IMG/VR virus record: IMGVR_UViG_3300030104_004478
Coordinates: 1 to 22,649 of that record
Source: a virus
DNA: 22,649 bases
Direction: 5' to 3' (one strand)
The number at the start of each line of letters is the position of its first letter. Within the stretch, counting starts at the first letter, position 1. A program made the position numbers and the translations under genes. Shown here one piece after another: positions 4,751-16,400 of the stretch. The notes under the pieces were generated by a model. It saw nothing but the letters and a program-made list of their open reading frames with translations. It had not been told where the DNA came from and did no database searches.

Positions 4751-4894
4751 ATGGCAAAGATGTATACAACGGGGGGAAGAGAAGAGATACTATCCCGCCC
4801 GAAAAAATCTCGACAAGGACAAGGCAAACATACCAAATATGCCGCTTCCTCTCGTAATGCAGCTCCTAAAAGGAGTCGAGGACAAGGAAAATAA
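4751..4894 (+). CDS. Small, very basic conserved cyanophage-type protein (47 aa)
   Basis: Forty-seven residues, about a quarter of them Lys or Arg. The repeated element (K/R)SRQGQGKHTKYA ... KRSRGQGK appears near residues 19-31 and again at 40-47. Such a composition suggests binding to nucleic acid or to an acidic partner. I recall close relatives as short conserved hypotheticals next to tail and baseplate genes of T4-like cyanophages. The start is supported by AGGAG (4736-4740), ten bases upstream. The stop codon falls within an AATAAATA motif, and a strong terminator follows immediately. It could be a minor virion component or a condensing or assembly factor; that is inference. Confidence 0.75.
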   Translation: MAKMYTTGGREEILSRPKKSRQGQGKHTKYAASSRNAAPKRSRGQGK

Positions 4895-4897
4895 ATA
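4890..4897 (+). promoter_or_regulatory. AATAAATA late-promoter-like motif
   Basis: AATAAATA matches the NATAAATA form reported for cyanophage late promoters. It overlaps the TAA of the preceding gene and comes just before the terminator hairpin, so a transcript starting here would meet the terminator at once unless antiterminated. It may be coincidental. Confidence 0.25.
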
Positions 4898-4898
4898 G

Positions 4899-4924
4899 AA
4901 GGGACTCGAAAGAGTCCTTTTTTT
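4899..4924 (+). terminator. Strong rho-independent terminator with GAAA tetraloop
   Basis: GGACTC (4902-4907) and GAGTCC (4912-4917) pair perfectly around a GAAA tetraloop. The stem is extended by A-T pairs, and seven T residues follow (4918-4924). It ends transcription of the unit 3943-4894. Confidence 0.9.
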
Positions 4925-4940
4925 ATTGGAAAGAGGTAAA

Positions 4941-5099
4941 ATGGATCCTAAAATGTTAAGAGAAATCGCAAATGATGCTATCACACCGAAGAAAAGAGAC
5001 TTAAAAGTACAAAATGACCTCTATGAGAAGAAAAACGACGGAGATTTTTATGAAGGACTTGACTATGATGATGAATTCTATAGTGGTGCTGAATTATAA
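4941..5099 (+). CDS. Small acidic hypothetical protein (52 aa)
   Basis: A 52-residue protein beginning MDPKMLREIANDAITPKKRD, with a likely N-terminal helix and a very acidic, Tyr-rich C-terminus (YEGLDYDDEFYSGAEL). The start is supported by AAGAGG at 4931-4936, four bases before the ATG. It stands alone between the terminator at 4899-4924 and the late promoter at 5113, so it may be expressed by read-through or from the motif at 4890. Its charge is opposite to that of the 47-residue basic neighbour, which makes a binding pair conceivable but unproven. Family not recognised. Confidence 0.65.
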   Translation: MDPKMLREIANDAITPKKRDLKVQNDLYEKKNDGDFYEGLDYDDEFYSGAEL

Positions 5100-5112
5100 T
5101 ACTAATTTCATT

Positions 5113-5120
5113 GATAAATA
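5113..5120 (+). promoter_or_regulatory. Late promoter motif GATAAATA
   Basis: GATAAATA matches NATAAATA, the cyanophage variant of the T4 late promoter TATAAATA. It lies 32 bases before the gp25 start in a short intergenic gap, the right place to drive the structural operon. Confidence 0.65.
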
Positions 5121-5151
5121 AGTTATATTTACTACGTATGCAAGCAAATAG

Positions 5152-5553
5152 ATGCCTTTAGAGCGAATTAGTCAAGGTTTTAAAGACCTTAGTATGACAT
5201 TTCAGGCAAACCCCCTGAATAATGACCTTATTGGTCTTAAGAATGAGAATGCCATCGCTCGTTCAGTGCGAAATATCGTCATGACTATACCAGGAGAGAA
5301 ACCCTTTGATCCAGATTTTGGTTCAAAGGTTAGTGGACTCTTATTTGAGAACGTTGATAACATTACTGCTGCTGTTATTTCTGATGAAATTGAAACATCT
5401 ATCATAAATTATGAACCTAGAGTGTCTTTAAAAAAAGTAGAAGTCTTTCCTGACTTTGATAACAACTCTTTTGATGCTGTTGTAACGTATGATATCATCG
5501 GGGCAGACACTCCACCACAGGAATTACAGTTCGCCTTGTTACCAACGAGATAA
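5152..5553 (+). CDS. 25: Baseplate wedge protein gp25
   Basis: A 133-residue gp25-type baseplate wedge subunit, almost the same length as T4 gp25 (132). The diagnostic block is PGEKPFDPDFGSKVSGLLFE at residues 46-65, the conserved core of the gp25/GPW family, in which the gp25 dimer contacts gp6 and the sheath. The N-terminal ISQGFKDLSMTF segment is also typical. Gp25 nucleates sheath assembly and joins the hub to the gp6-gp7-gp53 wedge. It lies behind a late promoter and ends one base before gp6, the usual order in T4-like cyanophages. The upstream Shine-Dalgarno sequence is weak. Confidence 0.93.
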   Translation: MPLERISQGFKDLSMTFQANPLNNDLIGLKNENAIARSVRNIVMTIPGEKPFDPDFGSKVSGLLFENVDNITAAVISDEIETSIINYEPRVSLKKVEVFPDFDNNSFDAVVTYDIIGADTPPQELQFALLPTR

Positions 5554-5554
5554 A

Positions 5555-7480
5555 ATGCCATTAGTTAATTTTTCTAATCTGGATTTTGACCAGATTAAGA
5601 CAACGCTTAAGGAATATCTTAAAGCGAATTCCAATTTCACTGACTATGACTTTGAGGGATCTAACCTTTCCTCAATTATTGATGTGTTGGCATACAATAC
5701 CTACATAACCTCTTATAATGCTAACATGATAAGCAATGAGGTTTTCATTGATAGTGCTACTTTGAGGGAAAATGTAGTCTCGCTGGCAAGAAATATAGGT
5801 TATGTACCAAGATCAAGGAAAGCAGCAACGTCATCTATAAGTTTTTTCGTAGATTGTTCTGGTGTTATACCAACTCCTTCTACTTTAACACTTAAAAAAG
5901 GTCCAATTGCTTCAAGTGAGGGTTCTTTTGGTGGTCAATCGTTTATTTTTTCAATTTTAGAAGATATTACGGTTCCTGTCAACGATGGAATTGCATATTT
6001 TGATGATATTATCATTTCTGAAGGAACATTATTGACTTCAAACTTCACTTTTTCTGGAAGAAACCCAAATCAGAAGTTTATTTTACCAAATAGTGGAATT
6101 GATACTGCATTATTATCAGTTACGGTGAAAGGAAATCAACAATCTACCACTTCTACAAAATATTCTACTCAAGATAGTCTTTTAGACATAAAATCTGACT
6201 CAAAAGTTTATTATTTACAAGAAATTGAAAATGAAAGGTATGAAATTTTCTTTGGAGATGGAATTTTTGGTCAAAAACTTGAAGAAGGCAATTTTATTAC
6301 AGTAAATTATATAACTTGTAGCGGAGATAGTGCAAATGGCGTAAATCAGTTTGCATTTTCTGGTCAATTATCTTATACACGTAATTCTATTGAGTATACA
6401 GTTACAACTGGCATATCTTTACTTACAACTGGAGTAACTGCTCAAGGTGGAGAGGTAATTGAGTCTGTAGATTCAGTTAAAAAGTTTGCACCACGCATTT
6501 ATGCCTCTCAAAATCGTGCTTTGACTGCAAATGACTATGAAACATTAATTCCTGCTAAAATTTATCCTGAAACAGAGTCAATTTCTGTCTTTGGTGGTGA
6601 AGAATTAGTTCCTCCACAGTTCGGTAAGGTCTTTATTAGCATAAAACCAAGAACTGGTGACTTTTTACCTAATTTGATCAAAGAAAATATCAAAATGAAG
6701 TTGAAAAAGTTTGCAGTTGCAGGAATTGTACCAGAAATTCTTGATTTGAAGTATCTTTTTATTGAAGTTGACTCAAAAGTGTATTATAACACTAATATGG
6801 CTCCTAGTTCAGAGTTTGTTTCGACATTAGTACAAGAAAATACAACAAAATATTCAGAATCTACTGAATTAAATCGTTATGGGGCAAGATTTAAGTATAG
6901 TAAGTTCTTATCTATCATTGATGACAGTAGTGAAGCAATAACTTCTAACATTACAACCGTTTTAATGAGAAGAGACCTTCGAGTTGCCCTTAATTCTTTT
7001 GCAGAATACCAAATTGGGTTTGGAAATGAGTTTTATATTAAGAGTATGGATGGTTATAATATTAAATCATGTGCATTTAAAACAACTGACTCAACAGATG
7101 ATGTTTATCTGTCAGATCTTCCTAATACAAATAGAGAAACTGGAACTTTATTCCTCTTTACCTTACCTAATCCTGGATCTACCAACCCTACTGTAATTAA
7201 GAGGAATGTTGGTAATATAAATTATAAAAAGGGTATAATAACACTTAACCCTATCAACATTATAGGTGGTAAAATAAAAGATGGGCAAACGATTGTTGAA
7301 TTGTCTGCTTGCCCTAAATCCAATGACGTGATTGGATTACAGGATCTTTATTTGCAACTAGATATTAGTAATAGTAATTTTGAAACTGTTGTTGATGAAA
7401 TTGCTTCTGGACTAGATCCTGCAGCATCTAATTATGTCGTAACCTCTAGCTACCATAACGGGAACTTAGTAAGATCATAA
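5555..7480 (+). CDS. 6: Baseplate wedge protein gp6 (baseplate J-like)
   Basis: A 641-residue baseplate wedge protein, close to T4 gp6 (660). The frame is open from 5489, but I place the start at the ATG at 5555: it follows the gp25 TAA after one base and gives the typical N-terminus MPLVNFSNLDFDQIKTTLKE. Supporting blocks are the LARNIGYVPRSRKAATS segment near residues 77-94, a hallmark of gp6/J-like proteins, and FFGDGIFGQKLEEGNFITVNY near 231-250. Gp6 forms the ring that holds the wedges together. The lack of a strong ribosome binding site and the one-base gap to gp25 suggest coupled translation. Confidence 0.92.
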   Translation: MPLVNFSNLDFDQIKTTLKEYLKANSNFTDYDFEGSNLSSIIDVLAYNTYITSYNANMISNEVFIDSATLRENVVSLARNIGYVPRSRKAATSSISFFVDCSGVIPTPSTLTLKKGPIASSEGSFGGQSFIFSILEDITVPVNDGIAYFDDIIISEGTLLTSNFTFSGRNPNQKFILPNSGIDTALLSVTVKGNQQSTTSTKYSTQDSLLDIKSDSKVYYLQEIENERYEIFFGDGIFGQKLEEGNFITVNYITCSGDSANGVNQFAFSGQLSYTRNSIEYTVTTGISLLTTGVTAQGGEVIESVDSVKKFAPRIYASQNRALTANDYETLIPAKIYPETESISVFGGEELVPPQFGKVFISIKPRTGDFLPNLIKENIKMKLKKFAVAGIVPEILDLKYLFIEVDSKVYYNTNMAPSSEFVSTLVQENTTKYSESTELNRYGARFKYSKFLSIIDDSSEAITSNITTVLMRRDLRVALNSFAEYQIGFGNEFYIKSMDGYNIKSCAFKTTDSTDDVYLSDLPNTNRETGTLFLFTLPNPGSTNPTVIKRNVGNINYKKGIITLNPINIIGGKIKDGQTIVELSACPKSNDVIGLQDLYLQLDISNSNFETVVDEIASGLDPAASNYVVTSSYHNGNLVRS

Positions 7481-7481
7481 A

Positions 7482-10400
7482 ATGTCAGAAAAAAGAATCC
7501 AATTTAGTAACATAGTACAAAATCAACTTCCTGTGTATACACGGGATGAATTTCCGTTAGTATCGGAATTCCTGAAATCTTACTATGAAGGACAGGAATA
7601 CCAAGGTGGACCTATTGATCTGGCACAAAATATTGATGAGTATGTGAAAGTTGATAACTTGACCAATCTTACAGGTCAGGTTGGATTGAAAACTGATATA
7701 ACCTTAAGTGATGAAACCATTGAAGTTGATATGGTTAATTTTCCTGCTGGAACGGAAGGTTTTCCAAAGTCTTATGGATTGATTAAAATTGATAGTGAGA
7801 TTATTACATATACTGGAATTACAACAACTGCATTCACTGGTTGTATCAGAGGTTTTTGTGGAATAACCTCTTATAAAGCAGAAACCAAGCCAGATGTATT
7901 GGTATTCAATTCAAGCACCTCTGAAGGGCATATAGCGGGGTCTAAGGTAGAGAATTTAAGTTCTTTGTTCCTCAATGAATTTCTATTAAAAACTAAAAAT
8001 CAATTATTGCCTGGTTTAGAGAATAGAAGTCTGTCTTCTAACTTAAATCAGAACATTTTCATTAAACAAGGAAAAGATTTTTATTTAAGTAAGGGTACTG
8101 ATAGATCTTTTGAAATTTTATTCAAAGCACTCTATGAAGAAGATGTAAGAATCGTTAAACCAAGAGATTTTCTCTTTACACCTTCTAATGCTAATTTTAA
8201 AATCACTAATGATCTTGTAGTTGAGGCAGTTGAAGGAGATCCTGTTGAATTAGAGAATTCTACATTATTTCAAGACAAGTATGACGATATTTCAGAAAGA
8301 GCATATGCACCAGTAACAAAAGTAGAACCAATTAATATTGGAACTGGAAAAACTTTCTATAAATTAAGTTTTGATGCTGGTTACAACAGAGATGTTAGAG
8401 TAGATGGTTCAATATATGGAACATTTGTTGTACATGATAAAACAAAGGTAATTGGAGCTGTTGCTACAGGTTCCACAACATTTAATGTAGATTCAACTGT
8501 TGGTTTTCCCAATTCTGGTGAATTAACTGTTGAGTATTCTGATGCAACCATAGGAATTGTTAGTTATACATCAAAATCTATAAATCAGTTCTTTGGAGTT
8601 TCTAATGTAATTGGTGATATTGTTGATGCTTCAAATGTTGGGATTAATACTTATACATATGGATCTTCTAATGTAGATCAATCAGAAATCAAAGTAAATA
8701 TTACTTCAGTTTTAAATAAACTCAACCTTCCAGACGATACACATAATTTTGCTATAAATGAAACTGCAAAAATTAAATCTTTAGGTGATAATGATACTAG
8801 TTTCAAAGCAAAGAACTGGTTCTATAATATTGCTCCTGTTTTCGAGGTTAGTGAGTTAGAAATCATTGATCCTAGTGATAATACTTACATGGTTCACTTC
8901 TTTGTGGATCATTCATTTAGAATAGGTGATAAGGCAGATTTAATTGACAATGCTGGTAACTTAAGACCTACATCTACTGTCATTGATGTAGATGGTGCAA
9001 GAAAAGTTACTATCAAAGGTCAAGGATTGATAGATTTAACATCTAGATATACTCTCCGAAGAAATATACTAAAAACACAATCAACTACATTCCCTGAAGC
9101 ATCTTTATACTCTACTAATGTCCAAAATCTATATGTAGATGGTTCAAAGTACTTGGTTGCCTCTACATCTATTCCAACTTACAGTTCACAACCATTAAAT
9201 TTAAACTCACAAACAATTACTTTTTCTGGCACTTTTGTTGGAGAGGAACTTCAGTTAGTTACAAGTGGAGATCATGGTTTCTATACTGGTGACGCTATTT
9301 ACTACTACCCTCAAAGAGTTTCTGAAGACTTTTTTGATGCAGGTGTATTGTCTACTAGAGAAACAATTAAATCTTCTTTATTTCCAGAAGATCTAGGTGT
9401 AATAGGTGCAGGTGAGATTGCTAAAAATGAAGGTCTCTATTTTGTTCAAAGAATTAATAGTTTAAAAATTAAATTAGCGAAAAGTAGAACTAATTTATCA
9501 AATTCTACATTCATTAAGTTAAATACTGCTGTTACAGTACAAGATAATAAGATAACACCTCATAAGTTTAAATTAAAAAGGTTAGAAGCACAAAATATTT
9601 TTAGAGAGATTGATTTACCTTCTAATGATGGTAATCATTATAAAACAACTCCTGGATTTACTGGTATTTTAATTAATGGTGTTGAAGTACTTAATTATAA
9701 GTCTCATAACTCAATTTACTATGGAAAAATAAATTCTATAGAGGTTATTTCTGGTGGTTCTAATTTTGATGTTCTAAATCCACCTAAATTGAATATTACT
9801 GATAATTTAGGAGTTGGTGCAACAGGTAATGTTGCTGTTTCTGGAGTTTTAAAAGAAATAAGAATTATTGATCCTGGATTTGATTATGTTGAAACACCAG
9901 AGATCAATATTTCAGGTGGAAATGGAAATAATGCAAAAGCATCTGTAAATACTAAATTAATTACACATAAAGTTAATTTTGACGCTTTAGCAAATGGTAG
10001 TGTTGATCTTAATACTAATATCATCGGATTTAGTACTTTCCATAAATTTAGAAATGCAGAAAGAGTAATTTACAAGTCTAATGGACAAAAAGGTATTGCG
10101 GGACTATCTACTGATTCTGAATATTATGCTTCTGTTATTACTAATAGCAGTGTAACATTACATCAATCTAAACAAGATGCTATTATCGGTATTAATACAA
10201 TTTCCTTAACAGATAATGGTATAGGAATTCAGACACTAGAATCTTTTGATAAAAAGACTGTAGTTGAAGCAATTAATGTTATTTCAGGTGGTTCAGGATA
10301 TTCTAATAAAGAGAAAACAATAACACCAGTTGGAATTAACACTTCTATTGATACTATAACATTACACAATCATTCATATCAATCTGGCGAGATAGTTAAG

Positions 10401-13400
10401 TACACTGCTACAGGAACTGCTGTAGGTGGTCTTACAAGTGGATCTAATTACTATGTAACTAAAATTGATGATGATAAATTTAGATTATCTAATTTAGGAT
10501 CAACTGATGAGCAAAAAACATTTTTCTTTGATACTAAACAATATGTTGATTTAACTTCTGTAGGAATTGGAACTCATATTTTTAATTATGAAGATATTTC
10601 AATTACAATATCGGGTAAAATTGGTATCAGCACTGCAGAGTTTGATGGAAGTCCTGATGAGATATTTGGTGCTAAAATTCAACCTATTGTTAGAGGATCT
10701 GTAACATCCATTGATTTATCTAATCAAGGTAGTAATTATGGTGACTCTGAAATTATTAATTTCAATAGAGAACCTAATGTTGAATTAAGTGCAGGTAAAA
10801 ATGCACAAATAAAAGCAGTTGTTAATAATGGACAAATTACAGAAATATTAATTCAAAATTCTGGTTCTAATTACAATTCACCACCTGACATTATACTTAG
10901 CGGTTCTGGAATTGGTTGTGTTCTTACACCAATTCTTGAGGATGGTAAATTAATAGAGGTTAGAGTAATTGAAGGTGGTATTGGATATGTTCAAGATACC
11001 ACAACATTAGCAGTTTCTGTTCCTGGTGATGGAGCACAATTTAGAGCACTTCTTCAGCAATGGAGAATTAATTTAGTTGAAAGGCATCTAAAAACCTTTA
11101 CAGGTGATGATGGATTTATTGCACATGAATTTAGTGAAAATAGAGGATTGCAATTCTCTCATTTATACGCTCCACGTAAATTAAGAGAATCTATTTTTGC
11201 AAGAAACCAAAGTGGTGATATTTTATATGGTAAAACTGATTTAATCAAATCTAATGGAACTGAAATCGTATCCACAGACCACTCTCCAATAATTGGTTGG
11301 GCATATGATGGTAATCCAATTTATGGTCCTTATGGTTACATAACCAAATCTGGTGGTGCTATTGCTCAAATGAGATCTGGTTATAAACTAGAATTGCAAG
11401 ATGGAAGACCATCAACTGGATTATATCCTGAAGGATTTTTTGTAGAAGATTATGTTCATAAACAATTAGATGATGACGCAGTTCTTGATGAAAATAATGG
11501 TAGATTTTGTTTTACACCAGAATTTCCAAAAGGAACATATGCTTATTTTGCAACTATCAATGATGGTCCTGCAGATTCAGCAGAGAATTTTAATGGTTTT
11601 AAAAGACCAGTATTCCCATATTTAATAGGTGATGGTTATCAATCAACACCTAATAATTTTAACTATGATGTTTTCTCAAACCAAAAAGATTATAAGTTAG
11701 ATAAAACAACATGGTTAAGAAATACACAACCATATAATTTAATAGAAACAAAGGAGGTTGTATACAAATATGCATTTATTCCTGATGATTTAAAACAAAC
11801 TATTGATGTCAGTTCAGTAACTCCTGGTAAAATTGAAAAAGTAGGTATCTCTTCAAGTGGAGATTTATACAAAGTTGGTGATACCATAGTATTTGGAGAA
11901 TCCAATACTAGTCGTAATCAAATAGCAGGGTTTGGAGCTGATATTGAAGTATCTAAAGTTTTAGGAAAAGAAGTTAGTAGTATTAGTGCTGCAAGCACAA
12001 CAATTACTGAAGTAGAAATATATCCTGCTGAAAATGGTTTTAATGGTCAATGGAATGTTATTAGTGATAATCCACATAATTTTAAATCAAATGAAATTAT
12101 TGTAATCTCTGGATTATCTACAACATCTTCTGGAATAGAAGGTGCATACAATGCTGGTATCACTACAGATACATTTGCAATGACTGGTATAGGGACAACT
12201 ACTGTTTCTGTAGATACTGCTGCTGTAACTGGATTTGTTACCTTCTTTAATCTTGGTGGTAATTTAAAAAATATCAAACCAAATGATATTCTTAAAGTTA
12301 ATGATGAAGAAGTAAAAGTATTGAATGTAGATGAAGAATTTTCTAGAGTTAGAGTTTTCAGAGCACAAAACGGTACAACAGGAACTGCACATACAGTAAC
12401 TGCAATTGTTAAACAAGATCCTCGTGTAATAACAATTAATGCAGGTATTAAAACAACATTTACTGCAAAAAGAAATACTGAATTATATTTCAATCCTATA
12501 GAATCAGTTTCTCAAGGAGTTGGTATTGGAAGCACACTTGTATTCAATAACATAGGTATTGGATTAAGCGAATTATTTGTTCCCACACGATCAATATTTT
12601 TCAAAAATCATAATTTAGAAACAGGTGATGAATTAACATATTCTACTAATGGTGGAAATGGTTTAAGTGTTGTTGATGGAACATCAGCATTATTACAGGA
12701 TGGTGAAAAATTATTTGCTGCCAAGATAACTGATAGTTTAATTGGTATTGCAACTGTAAGAGTAGGATTGGGTTCTACAGGTACATTTGTTGGTATAGCA
12801 AGTGCATTTAAAAATTCTACTATTTTAGCATTTACTGGTATTGGAACAGGAGTTCAACATAGTCTTAAGACTAACTACAAACCAATTACAGGTGATGTTA
12901 CTAGAAATAAAGTAAATGTATCAACAGGTGATTCTCATGGATTAGTTCAGGGAAATACTGTTGATATTAATATTAATCCTGGAGTTACTACTTCTATTGT
13001 TGTTAAGTATAATGATTTTAATAGAAGATTAATATTAGATCCTAGAACATTTGTAGCATTAGATATTGATAATAATAATAATTCTATTGAAATAAAAGAT
13101 CATAGATTTAGTACTGGAGATAAAGTAATTTGTAATATTGATTCAAATACAAGTGATCTTGTTAATAATAAAATTTATTATATTGTAAGAATTGATAGTA
13201 ATAATATTAAATTATCTACTTCACATTATAATTCTGTATTACTCAATCCAGTCACTATTATTATTACTGGTACAGATTCAGGATCTTTCTCTGCAGTTAA
13301 TCCTCATGTAGATCTCTTTAAAGATTCTACTGTAGAATTTGATGTTTCTGATCCTTCATTAGGATATGTTAGTCAGGGAAGTTCTTACTCTGCATTTGAA

Positions 13401-16400
13401 TTTAATTTTTATACAGATCAAAACTTTACAGATCTATGGGAAAAAACTGAAGATAGTGTACAATTTGAAGTTAAAAAGACTGGTAAAATTGGTGTCTCTG
13501 CTGATGCCAAAGTATCACTTACTGTTAATAAAAATATTCCTCAAAATTTATTTTATAGACTTAAACCGATATTTGAAAATAATTTACCACTAGTTAAAAA
13601 AGAAATTGTTGTAGATGATGAGGTGTCTAGTGGAAGTCAAGTTGAAGTTTTTGAAAGTAGATTTAATGGAGAACATCCTATTTTTGTTGCTGTTGGTTCA
13701 ACTAATACCTTTAGTTACACTTTAAAACAGTTCCCAGAGAAAACATCTTATTCTACTTTAACTTCTCTTATAGAATATACTACTGATGCTAAAACTGCTC
13801 TTGGTCCAGTTGCAGATTTCCATATAAAGAATGGTGGACAAAACTACTATTCATTACCTGGAATTACTACAATAACAACTGAATTTGGTAGTAATGCAAT
13901 TATAAGTGTTGGAAGTAGTAGTATTGGTCGTATCAAGAAAACGAAAATACAAAATATTGGTTTCAATTTCCCATCTGATACTACATTAAGACCAACTGTG
14001 GCATTACCACAAGTAATGAAGATGAAGTCTTTGGCATCTATTGGATCTATTGGAATTGCTTCAGTAGGAAAAGGATATGCAGTTGCTCCAACTTTATTAA
14101 TGTTTGATGGAGAAACCAAAAAACAAATTAAAGATATTGATTTACAATTTACATTAGGTGATTCTCAAGTTCAAATTCTTAATAATACTACAGGTATAAA
14201 TCCTGTCACTCCTATTATTATTCCTACAGGAAATTCTAATGGTGTTGGTATAAGCACGGTTGGTTTTAATACAACTACTAAAGATGTAACACTTACATTA
14301 TCTGTAGGATTTAGTACTGAAAATTCATTCCCATTTGAGGTTGATGATAAAGTTTTAGTTGAAAATGTTAGTATTGGTATCGGATCTACAGGAAAAGGAT
14401 TTAACTCTGCTGAATATGATTATAAGTTATTTACAGTAACTGCTGTTGATGCTAATTTAGGTGGAATTGGAATTGTTACTTACAGTTTAGCAGATGAACT
14501 TGTTGGAGGAGAGTTTCCTGGTACATATAATCCATTTAATTCTGCTGCTGCAAGAATAATACCACAAAAATATTTCCCATCATTTAGTGTCAATTTATCT
14601 TCTAATAACTATTTGGTTGGAGAAACTGTTACATCAAAGTCTAAAGAAGGAAAAGATATATCTGGACAAGTAGAAACATGGGATGTTAAGAATGAAATCC
14701 TAGTAATTTCTGGTACTGAAGGATTTGCAGAAGGTGAAATTATTAAAGGAGATTCTTCTAATACTCAAGGTATTGCTTCTTCAATATCATCATACAAATC
14801 AGATTTAACTATTGATGCATTTTCTAAAGTAGAGAATGGTTGGGAGACTGATTCAGGATTCCTGAATATAACACAACAAAGATTGCAAGATAATGATTAC
14901 TATCAAAACTTCTCTTACTCTTTAAGATCTGCCATTTCATTTAATGTTTGGGATGATGTCGTAAGTACTTTAAATCATACTCTAGGATATAAAAAATTCT
15001 CTGATTATCAATTAGATTCAACAGCAACAGATGCTTCATCTATGATTGTTGGTTTGACAACAGCAACTACAGAAGTTGATCAAGTTCATGATTTAGTTGG
15101 TGTTGGAAATTTAAATACTTTTAGTGATTTTGATTTAGTTAAAGAAAATTCATTAATTGTTCCTGGTAGTATTCTTTCAGATGAAATAATATTCTCTAGC
15201 AGAATATTGCAAGATTTTGAAGAATCTATAGGAAACAGAGTTTTAACAATTGATGATATGAGTGGATCATTCAATAGCAATCCACGATCAACTCCTTTCA
15301 GTGTTGTTGAAACATTTAAGTTAGCAGAACATAGAGCACAAAAATATATTACTTTTGTCAGAGACAAGAGATTCTATGGTCAAAGACAAATCATGATTGT
15401 TGATTTGATACATGATGGTTCATTTGGATATATTCAACAATACGGAAGAGCCGAAACAGTTTATGATCAAGGTTCATTTGATTTCTCAATTGTTGGATCT
15501 GAAGGACAATTGTTATTCTATCCAACTAGATCAGCAGTCAATGATTATGATATTGTTGCACTTTCATATAATCTTGATGATAACCTTCTAGGAATAGGAA
15601 ATACTTCTGTAGGTACTGCATTAATAGATTCTCATAGTGTAAATGTTCCCAAAGCAAATCCATCTACCAATATCGTTTCTATCGCTAATACATACAGGTC
15701 TGCAAAAATACTTGTAGAGGTTACTGCAGATAGTGAGTATGTTGGATTATATGATGAATTTGGAATGGTAGAACTTAATTTGGTTCATGATGGAACTGAA
15801 GTTGATATGTTAGATTATGCAGAGATGACAACTTCATTAAACAAATCTAATGTAAGTGGTTTTGGTACATTCTCTGCGTATATCTCTGGTTCAGATGTGA
15901 AGGTAGATTTCCATCCTAATGCAATTGGAATAGGCACTACAGCAGTCGTTAACGCCATTGTAGTAGCACAATCTAATGAATCTACTACATCAGAGTCTTT
16001 CGTTGATTTAAAGCATGCTAGACTAGAAAGTAGGTCTACAAACATAGCTGCTTCAGGATCTCCAACTCCACAAGTAGTTGGTGATTATCCTGATGATTAT
16101 GATGCTGCCTATTTTGTAATTCAAGTTTCTGATACAAGTAATGGTGAATATGGAATATCAGAATTAATAGTTATTGATGATTATGATATAACTTTTGGAA
16201 CAGGTCAGACTTATGATACTGATGAATACGCAGTAGTTACTACATCTGGTGGACAAGGCATTACTGGATTAGGAACTTTCTATACTGGCATTTCTACAAA
16301 TAATATTGTTGATAGTGGTGGTTCAGTTGGAATAGCAGCAACTACACAATTAATATTCACACCTCTTCCTAATGTTGCTACAAACGTTAAAGTCTTTATG

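Noticed and set aside
5489-5554. Upstream ATG extending gp6 by 22 residues
   Set aside because: The extension lies within gp25, and the gp6 family begins with the sequence encoded from 5555.
12047-12493. Minus-strand ORF of 148 residues, and other minus-strand ORFs inside the structural genes
   Set aside because: They are shadows of the giant gene, with biased composition mirroring Gly/Thr/Val codons, no start signals, and no intergenic space on that strand.
13366-13593. Plus-strand ORF of 75 residues in another frame of the giant gene
   Set aside because: Lys/Leu/Ile-rich out-of-frame reading of AT-rich coding DNA without a ribosome binding site; the main frame continues through it.
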